Positions 61,830-64,000 of a stretch of DNA of 64,000 bases are shown piece by piece. Under the pieces are notes generated by a model. It searched no databases, was not told the origin of the DNA, and was given only the letters and a program-made list of their open reading frames with translations. The DNA is taken from assembly GCA_025594325.1 (NCBI GenBank), contig JANHCV010000005.1:2073501-2137500 (forward strand), written 5' to 3'. Made by a program: the position numbers and the translations under genes. Position 1 is the stretch's first letter. Every line of letters begins with the position of its first letter. Source of the stretch: Blastocladiella emersonii ATCC 22665 (taxonomy: Eukaryota > Blastocladiomycota > Blastocladiomycetes > Blastocladiales > Blastocladiaceae).

Positions 61830-62950
61830 ACCCTCCACGAATCACAATATGCACGCAATGAATTGACCGATGATATGGCCGTACCAAACCAGCCACGTAG
61901 ACAATTGTCATGGTAGTCGAACAAAACCATATTCAAATCTTGGACTACCCGCTTGTCCAGCTAGCCAGGGACCCATAAATCACAGTATCGACCCAACTAA
62001 ATATTTGACAGCAGAAAAATAGTAAACCAACCTCGTACAAAATTGTCATGGTACTCAAACAAAACCATATTCAAAACCTTGACTTCCCGCATATCCAGCT
62101 GGCCAGGGACCCATAAATCACAGTATGGAACCAACAAAGTATCTGACAACAGAAATATGGTAAAACAGCTACGCGGATAATTGTCATGGTACTCAATCAA
62201 AACCATACTCAAACCTTTGCTTTCCTGCATGTCCAGCTGGCCACTGACCCATAAATCACAGTATCGGACCAAGAAAATATCTGACCATGGAAATATAGTA
62301 TACCAGCCACCTAGGTAATTGTCATGGCACTCAAACAAAACCATAGTCAAGTCTTTGACTATCCACATGTCCAGCTGATTGAGGACCCATGAATCGTAAC
62401 GTCAAAGCAACAATATATCTCACCATGGAAGTATAGTAAACCAGCCACTCTGGCAATTGTCATGGTACTCAAACAAAACCATACTCAAATCTATGACTTC
62501 CCACATGTCCAGCAGGTTGGACACCCATAAATCACAGTATCAAACCAACAAAATATCAGACCACAGGAGTATATAAAACCGACCACGTAGGTAATTGTCT
62601 TGGTACTCAAACAAAACCATATTCAAATCTTTCAATTCCCGCTTGTCCAGCTAGCCAGGGACCCATAAATCACAGGATCACAGCAACAAAGTATCTGACA
62701 ACAGAAATATGGTACACCAGCCACGTAGATAATTGTCATGGTACTCAAACAAAACCATACTCAAATCTTCGAGTGCCCCATGTCCAGGTGGGCAAGGGCC
62801 TATAAATCACAGTATTGAACCAAGAAAATACCTGACGATCGGGATGTATCAAACCCGCCACGCTGATACTTGTCGTGGTACTCAAACATAACCATACTCA
62901 GCCAAATCTTTGAATACCCTCACGTCCAGGTGGGCAAGGAACCAAAGCGC
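61830..62950. repeat. 138-bp satellite block 16
   Basis: Eight monomers; A at 61853 and 62018, C at 62579: the block 11/13 haplotype. Confidence 0.92.
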
Positions 62951-64000
62951 CAGATATTCAAATCTACCGCTTTGTGCACACTCCACTAGCCAACTCTTCG
63001 ATCCACTAATTATGGAGCCCGTCGTCAAAGTACACTGTCCAATCAACTAAGTAAACAGCCAACCTGCCAGCCTGCCAGCCTGCCAGCCTGCCAGCCTGCC
63101 AGCCTGCCAGCCTGCCAGCCTGCCAGCCTGCCAACCTGCCAACCTGCCAACCTGCCGCCTTGCCTACCTGCTATCCGAACACCCACACCGCCTCGCAAGT
63201 CATTGGGGGCCCGCGCTCTCTGGTTGCCGTCCCAGCCAACAAAGGAATGAATGATGAGCCCTGGCAGCCTGGCAGCCTGCCACACTGACAGCCTGACTGA
63301 CAGCGCCCACCCAGTAGATATTATCTATCTCGTAGGTAGTCTGGGAGGACTTCGTTAGTCAATACACGACCAGTCTCCTCCTGGCTGCCGGCTCTGCTGT
63401 CCACTCCAAGTCCTGCATGATGATGGGCCAAGGAGGGTTCCGAGCAGCTCCTCTGTCTACCCGCGTGAAACCACTCACCCGCTGACGGATGTATACCACG
63501 CACCGTGCAGCGCGCACAGCACACAGCGCCCGACGCACCACGCGGTGCGCACACGGCGCAAACGGCCACCCTGGTGTCACACACACTCGCATGAACGGCA
63601 GGCATGCAAGGCGTCCGTCCTCAACTCAACAATGATTTATCATCCAGGCTTACTACTCGCTCCAACGGGTGCGCCTGCCTGCCCTCCCAGTGCCGTTGAT
63701 TGATTGATGGGTGCGCCAGCCCCTGTTGCCAGCCACGTGGCAAGCAACACCTCAGCACCTGCGTCGCCCTGGCCACCGTCCGTACCTTGCAAACAGCGTA
63801 GCAGCCGTACTGCTTCACAGGGCTGCAGAGGGCTGGCTGCGGAGGGCTGAGGCGGCAGGGCTCCTCCTGCAGGAAGGAGACAGTGCTGGGGCCAAGGAGT
63901 GCTAGGGACGACAAACTGAATGGTGAATGACCAGACCAACACACCACATGCTCCTGGCAGGAGTGCGTGTGGGCGTGCGGGCCCGTGTCCGTGCGTGCCT
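62151..64000 (+). repeat. Macrosatellite unit 16, cut by the window end (1850 bp)
   Basis: Eight CCTGCCAG octamers, a count seen nowhere else here. C at 62579. The window ends in the GC-rich spacer, before the GTGACC minisatellite and the retroposed insert. Confidence 0.97.
63063..63158. repeat. Octamer minisatellite, 8+3+1 copies
   Basis: Eight CCTGCCAG; the only eight-copy tract in the window. Confidence 0.96.

Larger units (their letters stand above)
58039..62150 (+). repeat. Macrosatellite unit 15 (4112 bp)
   Basis: Four octamers. The poly(A) run is 12, the longest in the window. A at 61853 and A at 62018, the unit 10/12 haplotype apart from the poly(A) length. Confidence 0.97.
1..64000. 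repeat. Macrosatellite: 4.15-kb units in tandem, 15 full and one partial
   Basis: The same 4.1-4.3 kb sequence recurs head to tail across the window. A fixed landmark (the third 138-bp monomer of each block) starts at 1, 4272, 8423, 12574, 16725, 20836, 24947, 29098, 33249, 37400, 41550, 45661, 49771, 53905, 58039 and 62151. All copies have the same orientation and internal order: 138-bp satellite block, octamer tract, GC-rich spacer, retroposed insert. Neither end of the array lies in the window, so the true copy number is unknown. No unique sequence interrupts it. The unit boundary used here is arbitrary. Position in the chromosome (centromeric, subtelomeric or interstitial) cannot be told; I saw no telomere-like repeat. 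Confidence 0.98.

Noticed and set aside
1-64000. Ribosomal DNA repeat
   Set aside because: The unit is too short and lacks any rRNA-like sequence that I recognise; the content is satellite, minisatellite and retrocopy.

Overview
The whole window is one head-to-tail tandem array. A unit of about 4.15 kb repeats 15 times in full and a 16th time in part, all on the same strand, with no unique flank at either end. Unit lengths, measured from one fixed internal point, are 4271, 4151 (x3), 4111 (x2), 4151 (x3), 4150, 4111, 4110, 4134 (x2) and 4112 bp, plus 1850 bp of the last copy. By eye the copies are almost identical. I found only nine substitution sites, and almost all length variation comes from one 8-bp minisatellite and one poly(A) run.

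Each unit, in + strand order, holds: (a) eight degenerate monomers of 138 bp, A/C-rich on this strand; (b) a short linker and a CCTGCCAG octamer minisatellite with 8 to 28 copies; (c) about 1.5 kb of GC-rich, low-complexity DNA without a convincing gene, containing an 8/9-bp GTGACC minisatellite of constant length and G-rich tracts; (d) a 1.25-kb insertion that looks like a reverse-transcribed mRNA. The insertion has a perfect 17-bp direct repeat on both sides, an open reading frame with C-ending codon bias, an AATAAA signal and a poly(A) tail 12 nt after it. The right-hand direct repeat runs straight into the next 138-bp monomer array.

The organism is eukaryotic. C-ending codons, AATAAA plus poly(A), and GC-rich intergenic DNA full of short tetranucleotide-like words suggest a filamentous fungus, probably an ascomycete. 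That is inference only; no marker gene (rRNA, tRNA, histone or similar) is present to fix it. If it is an ascomycete, the lack of C-to-T decay in a perfect multi-copy repeat is notable.

Order of events read from the sequence: the 138-bp satellite existed first; the retrocopy landed at the edge of one satellite block; the composite unit was then amplified; adjacent copies have since been homogenised and duplicated in small blocks, shown by octamer counts shared by neighbours (24 | 9,9,9 | 4,4 | 9,9,9,9 | 4,4 | 7,7 | 4 | 8). The architecture resembles a macrosatellite carrying a retrogene, as in the human D4Z4/DUX4 repeat; this is an analogy, not homology. No ordinary gene, tRNA, rRNA, CRISPR array, reverse transcriptase or LTR was recognised. 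Because the copies are so alike, the copy number depends on assembly quality.
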